A stretch of DNA of 64,000 nt from Rhizobiaceae bacterium (GTDB lineage: Bacteria > Pseudomonadota > Alphaproteobacteria > Rhizobiales > Rhizobiaceae), in contig JAMLJB010000001.1 in NCBI GenBank assembly GCA_023953835.1, positions 2,763,501 to 2,827,500 of the forward strand, in the 5' to 3' direction. The translations under genes were made by a program, and so were the position numbers. This document shows positions 56,411 through 64,000 of this stretch, piece after piece (the first letter of the stretch is position 1; every line of letters begins with the position of its first letter). The notes under the pieces were generated by a model. That model saw only the letters and a list, made by a program, of their open reading frames with translations. It searched no databases and was not told the DNA's origin.

Positions 56411-57661
56411 TTGGCTGCACCCGGAGAAAATCTGAGGATCAACGCGGATCGCCTGTGGGATTCGATCCACGAGATGGCAAAGATCGGACCGGGTGTCGCG
56501 GGCGGAAATAACCGCCAGACTCTCACGGACGAGGATGGCGAGGGCAGGCGGCTCTTCCGGAAATGGTGCGAGGAAGCCGGCCTGACCATGGGCGTCGATA
56601 AAATGGGCACCATGTTCGCGCGTCGCGAGGGCACCGATCCTGAAGCTTTGCCCGTCTATGTGGGTTCTCACCTCGACACGCAGCCGACCGGCGGCCGGTA
56701 TGACGGTATTCTTGGTGTCCTTGGCGGGCTGGAAGTGATCAGGTCGATGAACGATCTGCGAATCAGGACGCGGCACCCCATCGTCGTCACCAACTGGACG
56801 AACGAGGAGGGAACGAGATTTGCGCCTGCAATGCTGGCCTCGGGCGTGTTTGCAGGCATTCACGAACTCGACTGGGCCTATGATCGCGTGGACGCAAAGG
56901 GAAAGCGCTTCGGCGATGAGCTGGAACGCATCGGCTGGAAGGGCGACGAGGAAGTCGGCGCGCGCAAGATGCACGCTTTCTTCGAGCTTCATATCGAGCA
57001 AGGCCCGATCCTTGAGGATGAGGGCATCGATATCGGCGTGGTCACGCATGGCCAGGGTTTGAAATGGCTGCAGGTCACCATCACCGGCAAGGAGAGCCAC
57101 ACCGGCTCGACACCGATGCCGAAGCGTCGCAACGCAGGTCTCGGCATGGCGCGGGTAACCGAACTCGTGCACGAGGTCGCCATGGACTATCAGCCGGACG
57201 CGGTGGGCGCGATCGGCCACATGGAGGTCTATCCGAACTCGCGGAACATCATTGCCGGGCGCACGGTGTTCACCATCGATATACGCTCGCCCGACAAGCG
57301 CGTGCTGGACGAGATGGATGCCCGCATCCGCGAGGGGATCGCCACCATATGCGAAGCACTCGACGTGAAGTTCGAGATTGAGCAGGTCGGTCATTTCGAC
57401 CCTGTGACGTTCGATCCGGGCTGCGTGAAGGCTGTTCGAGACGCTGCCGAACGACTGGGCTACTCGCATCGCGACATCGTTTCCGGCGCGGGACATGACG
57501 CCTGCTGGATCAACCGCGTGGCGCCGACCGCCATGGTCATGTGTCCGTGCGTCGACGGCCTGTCGCACAACGAGGCCGAAGAGATTTCCAAGGAATGGGC
57601 GGCGGCCGGCTGCGATGTCCTGTTCCATGCCGTTATCGAAACTGCGGAGATCGTGGAATAA
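56411..57661 (+). CDS. N-carbamoyl-beta-alanine amidohydrolase (M20 family)
   Basis: The 416-residue zinc hydrolase belongs to the beta-ureidopropionase/hydantoinase-carbamoylase branch of M20. Metal and substrate motifs are GSHLDTQPTGGRYDGILG, NWTNEEGTRFAPAM, ELHIEQGPILEDEGIDIG and GAGHDACWI. In this operon it should hydrolyse N-carbamoyl-beta-alanine or its methyl derivative to the beta-amino acid, CO2 and NH3. The start is TTG 56411 with GAGG eight bases upstream; no ATG fits better. It is 52 bases after the transaminase gene. Confidence 0.93.
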   Translation: MAAPGENLRINADRLWDSIHEMAKIGPGVAGGNNRQTLTDEDGEGRRLFRKWCEEAGLTMGVDKMGTMFARREGTDPEALPVYVGSHLDTQPTGGRYDGILGVLGGLEVIRSMNDLRIRTRHPIVVTNWTNEEGTRFAPAMLASGVFAGIHELDWAYDRVDAKGKRFGDELERIGWKGDEEVGARKMHAFFELHIEQGPILEDEGIDIGVVTHGQGLKWLQVTITGKESHTGSTPMPKRRNAGLGMARVTELVHEVAMDYQPDAVGAIGHMEVYPNSRNIIAGRTVFTIDIRSPDKRVLDEMDARIREGIATICEALDVKFEIEQVGHFDPVTFDPGCVKAVRDAAERLGYSHRDIVSGAGHDACWINRVAPTAMVMCPCVDGLSHNEAEEISKEWAAAGCDVLFHAVIETAEIVE

Positions 57662-57714
57662 TGTCGGGGTTGGCCCCAAACCGTTTCGTCCAGACCAACA
57701 GGTCCTGACCCTAT

Positions 57715-58584
57715 ATGGATGTTGAAGAGCTCCTCCAGGGCGTGGTGCGCTTCTCGAACTTCATGACTTCGAGACTGCTGGTCGCCGGGGTGGTGTTCTA
57801 CGTTTTTGCCGGGTTTGTGCCCATCGGCAGCGCGACCGAGGGTTTCCTTCCGTCGATGGACCTCTTGAACGGGGTTGTCGAGAACTACCAGAACATCTTC
57901 GATACGCTCGGCGTATCGGATGTCGCGATTTTTCTGATCCTTTTCATATTCGTGACGACCATCCACCTGACCTATGTGATGTTCGAGGCGATCGGATATT
58001 ACCTCCCGCCCACGATCGTGCCTGCGGCGGGATGGTCGACCATCGATGACATCACCCACAAGGCTTTCGAGACATTGAGGGTCGCGCGCGGCGAGGAACA
58101 CACCGAAGAGGAAAACCAGCGGCTCTATGAATTTTCCAAGAAGTTGCGCGGCATAGAAGTCGACAGCGACGAATACACCAAAAATAAGGTGCAGGGCACG
58201 TTGTCTGCCTTTCGCATTTCCAAGACATTCGTCCTATTGTCGCTTGTGGTCTGGCTTTATGCCGAATTGTCGGGAAGCTATGCGGGAAATCCGCACTATC
58301 TGCTGGTGGTGTTTGCAATCGCGCTGGCAACGACGGCAATATCGGCGCTGTCGATATTCCGCATGAACTATGTCCGCATAAGTCGCCTGCGGGCGGACAT
58401 CATTGCGGAACTTCTGGAATTTTCGCGCATCTGGGTGGATGAAGAACATCAGCGCCAGATCGCGGCGAGTTGCGTGCCGAGAGGCACGTCGAAGCCGGCC
58501 ACGCTGGCCGTCGCCGTGCCGGTTTTCGGGACGCTCGATATTCTGGTGAGAGATTTGCGCAACTGGCGCTCAAGACGAAGTTGA
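57715..58584 (+). CDS. Unknown four-helix membrane protein inside the pyrimidine operon
   Basis: The 289-residue protein has likely membrane helices at about 20-38, 69-96, 171-187 and 195-215, arranged as two pairs. A charged, probably cytoplasmic loop (about 110-168, rich in Glu and Lys) separates the pairs, and a helical C-terminal tail follows (218-250). No nucleotide-binding, metal or catalytic motif is seen. It starts 53 bases after the amidase gene with a weak ribosome site and ends 11 bases before hydA, same strand, with normal high-GC codon use. I do not recognise the family. Position suggests a link to pyrimidine catabolism or uptake, for example a channel or membrane tether, but the sequence does not show which. 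Confidence 0.8.
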   Translation: MDVEELLQGVVRFSNFMTSRLLVAGVVFYVFAGFVPIGSATEGFLPSMDLLNGVVENYQNIFDTLGVSDVAIFLILFIFVTTIHLTYVMFEAIGYYLPPTIVPAAGWSTIDDITHKAFETLRVARGEEHTEEENQRLYEFSKKLRGIEVDSDEYTKNKVQGTLSAFRISKTFVLLSLVVWLYAELSGSYAGNPHYLLVVFAIALATTAISALSIFRMNYVRISRLRADIIAELLEFSRIWVDEEHQRQIAASCVPRGTSKPATLAVAVPVFGTLDILVRDLRNWRSRRS

Positions 58585-58595
58585 GGAGCATCCCT

Positions 58596-60047
58596 ATGTC
58601 CAAAGTCATCAAGAACGGCACGATTGTCACGGCGGACCGCACATACAAGGCGGATGTCCTTTTCAAGCATGGGAAGATCGAGGCAATCGGCCCCGACCTG
58701 CATGGCGATCACGAGTTCGACGCGACCGGGTGCTATGTGATGCCGGGCGGCATCGATCCGCACACCCATCTCGAAATGCCTTTCATGGGCACCTATTCCG
58801 CCGACGATTTCGAGAGCGGCACACGGGCCGCACTTTCAGGCGGCACCACAATGGTGGTGGACTTCTGCCTGCCGTCTCCCAACCAGTCGCTGTTGGAGGC
58901 GCTGTCGATGTGGGACAACAAGACGAGCAAGGCGGCTTGTGACTATTCCTTCCACATGGCGATCACATGGTGGGGCGAGCAGGTTTTCGACGAGATGAAG
59001 ACCGTCGTCGAGAGGGGCATCAACTCGTTCAAGCATTTCATGGCCTACAAGGGCGCGTTGATGGTCAACGACGATGAGATGTATGCGTCGTTCCAGCGCT
59101 GCGCCGAACTGGGCGCATTGCCGCTCGTCCACGCCGAGAACGGCGACGTCGTGGCGGCGCTCAGCCAGAAGCTTCTGGCCGAAGGCAACAATGGTCCGGA
59201 GGGTCACGCCTATTCTCGTCCGCCGGAAGTGGAAGGCGAAGCGACCAATCGCGCCATCATGATCGCCGATATGGCAGGCGTGCCGCTTTATGTCGTGCAC
59301 ACCTCCTGCGAGCAGGCGCACGAAGCCATCCGTCGCGCCCGGCAGAAGGGAATGCGGGTTTTCGGCGAGCCGCTGATCCAGCATCTCGTGCTGGACGAAT
59401 CAGAGTATTTCAACAAGGACTGGGACCATGCCGCGCGTCGCGTGATGAGCCCGCCCTTCCGCAACAAGCTGCATCAGGATTCGCTCTGGGCTGGCTTGCA
59501 GGCCGGATCGTTGCAGGTGGTCGCGACGGATCATTGCGCATTCACCACCGACCAGAAACGCTTCGGCGCGGGGGACTTTACGAAGATCCCCAATGGTACC
59601 GGCGGACTTGAGGACCGGCTTCCCGTCTTGTGGACAAAGGGCGTGAACACCGGTCGGCTGACGATGAACGAGTTCGTGGCCGTAACCTCGACCAACATTG
59701 CAAAGATACTCAACATGTATCCCCGCAAGGGCGCAATCGTCGAAGGGGCCGATGCCGACATCATCGTTTGGGACCCGAAAAAGAAGAAGAAGATCAGCGC
59801 CAAGTCGCAGCAATCGATCATCGACTACAATGTGTTCGAGGGCGTCGAGGTGACAGGCTTGCCGCGTTTCGTCTTCACGCGTGGCGAAGTCGCGGTGAAC
59901 GACGGCAAGGTCGATGCGCGCCCCGGTCACGGCGAGTTCGTGGCGCGCGAGCCGAACGGGGCGGTGAACCGGGCGCTTTCGGCGTGGAAAGAACTTACCG
60001 CGCCGCGCAAGGTCGAACGCACGGGGATTCCGGCATCCGGTGTGTAG
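58596..60047 (+). CDS. hydA: Dihydropyrimidinase (hydantoinase)
   Basis: The 483-residue amidohydrolase opens dihydrouracil or dihydrothymine to N-carbamoyl-beta-amino acids. Dinuclear metal-site motifs are present: GGIDPHTHLEMPFMG, NSFKHFMAYKGAL (carboxylated Lys), PLVHAENGDVV, YVVHTSCEQAHEAI and VVATDHCAFTTDQK. The substrate loop contains GTYSADDFESGT. ATG 58596 has GAGGAG upstream; the longer frame overlaps the membrane-protein gene and is excluded. It completes the reductive pathway encoded here. Confidence 0.96.
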   Translation: MSKVIKNGTIVTADRTYKADVLFKHGKIEAIGPDLHGDHEFDATGCYVMPGGIDPHTHLEMPFMGTYSADDFESGTRAALSGGTTMVVDFCLPSPNQSLLEALSMWDNKTSKAACDYSFHMAITWWGEQVFDEMKTVVERGINSFKHFMAYKGALMVNDDEMYASFQRCAELGALPLVHAENGDVVAALSQKLLAEGNNGPEGHAYSRPPEVEGEATNRAIMIADMAGVPLYVVHTSCEQAHEAIRRARQKGMRVFGEPLIQHLVLDESEYFNKDWDHAARRVMSPPFRNKLHQDSLWAGLQAGSLQVVATDHCAFTTDQKRFGAGDFTKIPNGTGGLEDRLPVLWTKGVNTGRLTMNEFVAVTSTNIAKILNMYPRKGAIVEGADADIIVWDPKKKKKISAKSQQSIIDYNVFEGVEVTGLPRFVFTRGEVAVNDGKVDARPGHGEFVAREPNGAVNRALSAWKELTAPRKVERTGIPASGV

Positions 60048-60087
60048 CGGGAAAAGGGGCGAGGATTTCCCTTGCCGATAAAAATAT

Positions 60088-60103
60088 GTCAGGCAAACCT
60101 GAC
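60088..60103. promoter_or_regulatory. Palindrome upstream of the pyrimidine ABC transporter genes
   Basis: GTCAGG-CAAA-CCTGAC is a perfect 6-base inverted repeat with a 4-base spacer in the 88-base gap between hydA and the ABC genes. It has no T-tract, so an operator or mRNA hairpin is more likely than a terminator. Confidence 0.35.
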
Positions 60104-60135
60104 GCGGGAACACGACAAGAAGCCAGGATCGAAGT

Positions 60136-60954
60136 TTGAGTCCGAGCCAGCAAGACAAAGGGGCCGCCGGAGCGAGGGGTGCGGTTATCGCCGCATCGGG
60201 GCTGGGCCTTACATTTCAAACGAGTGACGGGCCGGTACAGGCCCTGTCAGACGTCGATCTCACCATTGAGAAAGGCGAATTCGTCTCTTTCATCGGCCCG
60301 TCGGGCTGCGGAAAAACGACCTTCCTGCGCACCATCGCGGACCTTGAAAAGCCGACCGCCGGAACGCTGGAGGTCAACGGCATGAGCGCGGAGCAGGCGC
60401 GCGAGGCGCGCGCCTATGGCTACGTGTTTCAGGCCGCCGCCCTGCTTCCATGGCGCACAATCGAGAGAAACGTCGCGCTGCCGCTTGAAATTATCGGCAT
60501 TTCGGCGGCGGAGCAGCGCCAGCGCGTCGAACGCACGCTCAGCCTCGTGAATCTCACCGGCTTTGAAAAGAAATATCCTTGGCAGCTTTCGGGCGGCATG
60601 CAGCAGCGCGCGTCGATTGCCCGCGCGCTTGCCTTCGATGCCGACCTGTTGCTGATGGACGAGCCGTTCGGCGCGCTCGACGAAATCGTGCGCGACCATC
60701 TGAACGAACAGTTGCTCGAACTTTGGGCGCGCACCAACAAGACAATCTGCTTCGTCACCCATTCCATTCCGGAGGCCGTCTATCTTTCGACGCGTATCGT
60801 GGTCATGTCGCCGCGACCCGGTCGCGTCACCGATGTGATTGAATCGACGCTGCCGCGCGAACGTCCACTCGATATTCGCGAAACGCCTGAGTTTCTGGCC
60901 ATCGCCGCCCGGGTTCGCGACGGCCTGAGGGCGGGGCACAGCTATGACGATTGA
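60136..60954 (+). CDS. ABC transporter ATP-binding protein (nitrate/taurine/pyrimidine class)
   Basis: This 272-residue ATPase of the SsuB/TauB/ThiZ class has Walker A GPSGCGKTTFLR, Q-loop YGYVFQAAALLPWRTIERN, signature LSGGMQQRASIARAL, Walker B LLLMDEPFGALDEIV and switch His in FVTHSIPEAVYLS. The start is TTG 60136, the only start codon in frame before the domain, with AGGA seven bases upstream. With the two permeases and the binding protein that follow it forms a complete importer, probably for a pyrimidine or a breakdown product. Confidence 0.93.
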   Translation: MSPSQQDKGAAGARGAVIAASGLGLTFQTSDGPVQALSDVDLTIEKGEFVSFIGPSGCGKTTFLRTIADLEKPTAGTLEVNGMSAEQAREARAYGYVFQAAALLPWRTIERNVALPLEIIGISAAEQRQRVERTLSLVNLTGFEKKYPWQLSGGMQQRASIARALAFDADLLLMDEPFGALDEIVRDHLNEQLLELWARTNKTICFVTHSIPEAVYLSTRIVVMSPRPGRVTDVIESTLPRERPLDIRETPEFLAIAARVRDGLRAGHSYDD

Positions 60955-60966
60955 GAGCGGCGGCGC

Positions 60967-61845
60967 ATGAACAGCGTGACCGAAAAGATCGTTCCGGTCG
61001 GTACCTTGCTCATCGGTATCGTGATCGGCTGGTACGTGCTTGCCGTGTTCATGAACGCGCCGTTCCAGCGCGACATGGACCGCCGCGCCAACGTGGCGCC
61101 GGGGACGATAGAGTTTCTTCAAAGCACGCTCTCGCAGGCAAAGCCGATTGTCCCCGCGCCTCACCAGGTAGCGCAAAACGTGTTCGAGAACACCTTCCTG
61201 CGCAAGGTCACGAGCAATCGCAGCCTCGTCTACCATGCGGCGGTCACGCTCTCGTCGACGCTTTTGGGCTTCACTTTCGGTACCATTCTCGGCGTGCTGA
61301 TTGCGGTCGGAATCGTGCATGTCGCAGCGCTCGACCGTAGCCTCATGCCGTGGATCATCGCATCGCAAACCATCCCGATCCTTGCCATTGCGCCGATGAT
61401 CATCGTCGTGCTCGCGGCGATCAACATTACCGGCCTGCTGCCCAAGGCGCTGATTTCGACCTACCTGTCCTTCTTTCCCGTGGCGGTCGGCATGGTGAAG
61501 GGCCTGCGTTCGCCCGATTTGATGCTGCTCGACCTGATGCACACATACAATGCCAGTCCTTCGCAGGTTTTCTGGAAGCTGCGCGTTCCGGCGTCGGTCC
61601 CCTTCCTATTCGCATCGATGAAAGTTGCGATTGCGGCCAGCCTCGTCGGCGCAATCGTTGGCGAATTGCCTACAGGCGCAGTCGCGGGCATCGGCGCAAA
61701 ACTCCTGAGTGCGTCCTACTTTTCGAACACCATCGATATGTGGGCAGCACTCGTCGCGGGGTCGATTGTGGCGATGCTGCTGGTTGGTCTCGTGGGGCTC
61801 GCGTCCAATATTGTCGAGCATGCGATGGGCGCGCGACCGACATGA
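60967..61845 (+). CDS. ABC transporter permease (SsuC/ThiX class)
   Basis: The 292-residue permease has an N-terminal helix (about 10-30), a periplasmic segment to about 85 and then the core helices. The EAA loop is at MHTYNASPSQVFWKLRVPASVPFLFASMKVA (in two pieces). The long periplasmic stretch after the first helix resembles permeases found with hydroxymethylpyrimidine-type importers. It starts 12 bases after the ATPase gene and overlaps the next permease by four bases. Confidence 0.92.
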   Translation: MNSVTEKIVPVGTLLIGIVIGWYVLAVFMNAPFQRDMDRRANVAPGTIEFLQSTLSQAKPIVPAPHQVAQNVFENTFLRKVTSNRSLVYHAAVTLSSTLLGFTFGTILGVLIAVGIVHVAALDRSLMPWIIASQTIPILAIAPMIIVVLAAINITGLLPKALISTYLSFFPVAVGMVKGLRSPDLMLLDLMHTYNASPSQVFWKLRVPASVPFLFASMKVAIAASLVGAIVGELPTGAVAGIGAKLLSASYFSNTIDMWAALVAGSIVAMLLVGLVGLASNIVEHAMGARPT

Positions 61846-62963
61846 GCATTCAATCTCTTTCCTGGCAGTCCTGGGTTGTCCTCCTGCTGGCATTGATTGC
61901 GATGCTGACCCTGCCATTCACCATCGACAGCGCCGGGTTCAGCGCGGCGCAAACGGCGCTCGTGCTGGCCCTGCTGATCGGGGCCGCGATTGGAGATGGC
62001 CTGCGTCTCCCTGTTGTATCGAAGGCTGTCCTCTTTTTCCTTGCGGCGCATATTGCCGCCTGGCTGCTCATCGCCGGAATCGCAGGGCAGGAGGGCAGCG
62101 GAAGAGCCTCCTTCTTCTGCGCGATTGCCGCTGCATGGCTGCTGGCCTGGCGATGTGTCTCCCTGCTTTCCTCCGTACGTAGCCGCAGCCGACTGACCGG
62201 CGCGCTCCTGCGCATCCTGATACCGACGATATTCGGGGCGTGGATTTTGATCTTGTGGGAAGCAGTCGTGCGCGGCGCGGGCGTACCGTTCATTCTCCTG
62301 CCGCCGCCTGCAGCGGTGGGCCAGCGGCTGATGAATTCATTGCCCGTGCTTGGTGCCGATGTCCGCCAGACCATCCTGAAATCCGTGCTGATCGGATATG
62401 CGATCGGCTGCGGCGCCGGATTCGTCACGGCCATTCTGGCGGACCGCGTCGCATTCCTGCGCAAGGGGCTGCTGCCAATCGGCAATATGGTTTCCGCGCT
62501 TCCCATTATCGGAGTCGCGCCCATCATGGTCATGTGGTTCGGCTTCGACTGGCCTTCCAAGGCGGCGGTTGTCGTCGTGATGACCTTTTTCCCGATGCTG
62601 GTGAACACGGTGGCAGGACTTGCGGCCGCCAGCCACATGGAACGCGACCTCATGCGGACCTACGCGTCGGGCTACTGGCAGACGCTGTGGAAACTGCGCC
62701 TTCCGGCCGCCGCGCCCTTTATCTTCAACGCGCTGAAAATCAACTCGACGCTGGCGCTCATCGGGGCCATCGTCGCGGAGTTTTTCGGGACGCCGGTCGT
62801 CGGCATGGGCTTCCGCATTTCCACCGAAGTCGGGCGTATGAATATCGACATGGTCTGGGCCGAAATCGCAGTTGCAGCGGTCGCAGGTTCAGTCTTCTAT
62901 GGCGTGATCGCCCTCATCGAGAGGGCAACGACATTTTGGCATCCGTCGATCCGCGGGGGATAG
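61842..62963 (+). CDS. Second ABC transporter permease, with extra N-terminal helices
   Basis: The 373-residue permease has about four hydrophobic segments in its first 120 residues, then a standard SsuC-type core. The EAA loop is at MRTYASGYWQTLWKLRLPAAAPFIFNALKI (in two pieces), and the core ends FWHPSIRGG. Typical family members are near 260 residues, so about 110 residues are added. The start is ATG 61842, overlapping the previous permease; the longer frame upstream is a shadow. Two different permeases imply a heterodimeric channel. Confidence 0.92.
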   Translation: MSIQSLSWQSWVVLLLALIAMLTLPFTIDSAGFSAAQTALVLALLIGAAIGDGLRLPVVSKAVLFFLAAHIAAWLLIAGIAGQEGSGRASFFCAIAAAWLLAWRCVSLLSSVRSRSRLTGALLRILIPTIFGAWILILWEAVVRGAGVPFILLPPPAAVGQRLMNSLPVLGADVRQTILKSVLIGYAIGCGAGFVTAILADRVAFLRKGLLPIGNMVSALPIIGVAPIMVMWFGFDWPSKAAVVVVMTFFPMLVNTVAGLAAASHMERDLMRTYASGYWQTLWKLRLPAAAPFIFNALKINSTLALIGAIVAEFFGTPVVGMGFRISTEVGRMNIDMVWAEIAVAAVAGSVFYGVIALIERATTFWHPSIRGG

Positions 62964-63006
62964 GCGGAAAATTGACAAAGTGAATCAACACCAGAGGGTC
63001 AAGCAC

Positions 63007-63978
63007 ATGAAAAAAATGACATTTTCGCTTTTCGCAACGGCGATGGCGCTGGGTGCCTTCCAGGCGCAGGCCGCCGATCCGGTAACGCTCCAACTGAAAT
63101 GGGTCACGCAGAGCCAGTTTGCCGGCTACTACGTCGCCAAAGACAAGGGGTTCTATGAGGAGGAAGGGCTTGACGTGACGATCAAGCCGGGCGGCCCGGA
63201 CATCGCACCCGAACAGGTCATCGCAGGTGGCGGGGCCGACGTCATTGTGGACTGGATGGGCGGCGCGCTGGCCGCGCGTGACAAGGGTGTCGGGCTGGTC
63301 AACATCGCCCAGCCGTTCAAGAAGGCCGGCATGGAACTCGTCTGCCCGAAGGATGGACCGGTCAAGACCGAAGCCGATTTCAAGGGGCACACGCTCGGCG
63401 TCTGGTTCTTCGGAAACGAGTACCCATTCTATGCCTGGATGAACAAGCTCGGCTATCCGACCGAAGGTGGTGCGGACGGCGTCACCGTGCTCAAGCAGTC
63501 CTTCGACGTGCAGCCTTTGATCCAGAAGCAGGCGGATTGCATTTCCGTCATGACCTATAACGAATATTGGCAGCTCATCGACGCCGGTTACAAGCCGGAA
63601 GACCTGATTGTGTTCAACTATTCGGCGATGGGCAACGACCTGCTTGAGGATGGCCTCTACGCGATGGAAGACAAGCTCAAGGACCCGGCCTTCGAGGACA
63701 AGATGGTCCGTTTTGTGCGCGCCTCCATGAAGGGCTGGAAATACGCCACGGAGAATCCTGACGAGGCGGCGGACATCGTCGTCGAGAACGGTGGGCAGGA
63801 TGAGAACCACCAGAAGCGTATGATGGGTGAGGTCGCCAAGCTGATCGACAATGCCGATGGCAAACTGATCGAGGCAGCCTACGAACGCACCGCCAAGGCA
63901 TTGCTCGACCAGAAGATCATCACCAAGGAACCGTCCGGAGCCTGGACCAGCGCGATTACGGACAAGGCGATCAAGTAG
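63007..63978 (+). CDS. ABC transporter substrate-binding protein (NMT1/THI5-like)
   Basis: The 323-residue periplasmic protein has a signal peptide (MKKMTFSLFATAMALGAFQAQA in two parts, cleavage before ADPV). The NMT1/THI5-like fold follows, with LQLKWVTQSQFAGYYVAKDKGFYEEEGLDV in pieces, PEQVIAGGGADVIVDWMG and CISVMTYNEYWQLIDAG. This family binds pyrimidines and related heterocycles, for example the thiamine precursors. With hydA and preTA adjacent, uracil, thymine or a dihydro form is a reasonable ligand (inference). ATG 63007 has AGAGGG upstream; an in-frame GTG 27 bases earlier is less likely. It ends 22 bases before the window edge. Confidence 0.93.
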   Translation: MKKMTFSLFATAMALGAFQAQAADPVTLQLKWVTQSQFAGYYVAKDKGFYEEEGLDVTIKPGGPDIAPEQVIAGGGADVIVDWMGGALAARDKGVGLVNIAQPFKKAGMELVCPKDGPVKTEADFKGHTLGVWFFGNEYPFYAWMNKLGYPTEGGADGVTVLKQSFDVQPLIQKQADCISVMTYNEYWQLIDAGYKPEDLIVFNYSAMGNDLLEDGLYAMEDKLKDPAFEDKMVRFVRASMKGWKYATENPDEAADIVVENGGQDENHQKRMMGEVAKLIDNADGKLIEAAYERTAKALLDQKIITKEPSGAWTSAITDKAIK

Positions 63979-64000
63979 AGCCTGAACCTATTGACCTTCT

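Noticed and set aside
56381..57679. 432-codon minus-strand frame opposite the M20 amidase
   Set aside because: It is an antisense shadow: the plus-strand gene carries all metal-site motifs.
60247..61542. 431-codon minus-strand frame opposite the ABC ATPase and permease
   Set aside because: The opposite strand encodes full Walker, signature and EAA motifs in a tightly spaced operon.

Overview
The window looks like chromosomal DNA of an alphaproteobacterium of the order Hyphomicrobiales (Rhizobiales), most like the Mesorhizobium/Nitratireductor/Phyllobacteriaceae group. This rests on gene order and protein families (ccoNOQP-ccoGHIS, urtABCDE followed directly by ureDAJBCEFG, TamA-TamB, a PreTA/RutR pyrimidine-catabolism cluster), on high G+C, and on tightly coupled operons with 1-8 nt overlaps. 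The genus is an inference. I saw no rRNA, tRNA, CRISPR array, insertion sequence, phage or plasmid gene. The one clear sign of gene decay is an alpha/beta-hydrolase remnant at about 4.1-4.4 kb.

Layout. 1-4 kb: the 5' part of an unknown exported or membrane-anchored protein, a GntR regulator with a DJ-1/PfpI protein, a divergent alpha/beta hydrolase sharing a palindromic operator candidate, and an aldo/keto reductase. 4.1-13.2 kb: a microaerobic respiration block. A hemerythrin gene and ccoNOQP (cbb3 oxidase) diverge from one FNR/FixK-type box, and ccoGHIS (assembly, copper export) follows behind a second box. 13.2-24.6 kb: a nitrogen block on the minus strand, running from a near-perfect sigma-54 promoter through urtABCD, a 63-codon unknown gene, urtE (urea ABC importer), then ureDAJBCEFG (urease and nickel insertion). 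Its last gene overlaps ccoS tail to tail.

24.9-28 kb: a DUF305 protein, an ECF42-type sigma factor with its DGPF/YCII partner, and an EamA transporter. 28.2-44.1 kb: envelope genes, namely TamA and TamB, an SLC13/DASS permease, penicillin-binding protein 1C and a very large alpha-2-macroglobulin with an N-terminal PAN-like segment. 44.4-50.6 kb: a peptide-type ABC importer (Tat-exported binding protein, two permeases, fused double ATPase). 50.6-51.2 kb: a lytic-transglycosylase-like lipoprotein.

51.4-64 kb: reductive pyrimidine catabolism. PreT/PreA reduce uracil or thymine, HydA opens the ring, the M20 amidase removes the carbamoyl group, and the class-III transaminase converts the beta-amino acid. 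A RutR-like repressor sits between the two halves, and RutR-like boxes lie upstream of both. An unknown four-helix membrane protein is embedded in the operon, and an NMT1/THI5-type ABC importer follows, presumably for pyrimidines or their breakdown products.

The window therefore couples oxygen-limited respiration with scavenging of urea and pyrimidine nitrogen. Most of it is recognisable metabolism. The best candidates for undescribed biology are the small protein between urtD and urtE and the membrane protein inside the pyrimidine operon.
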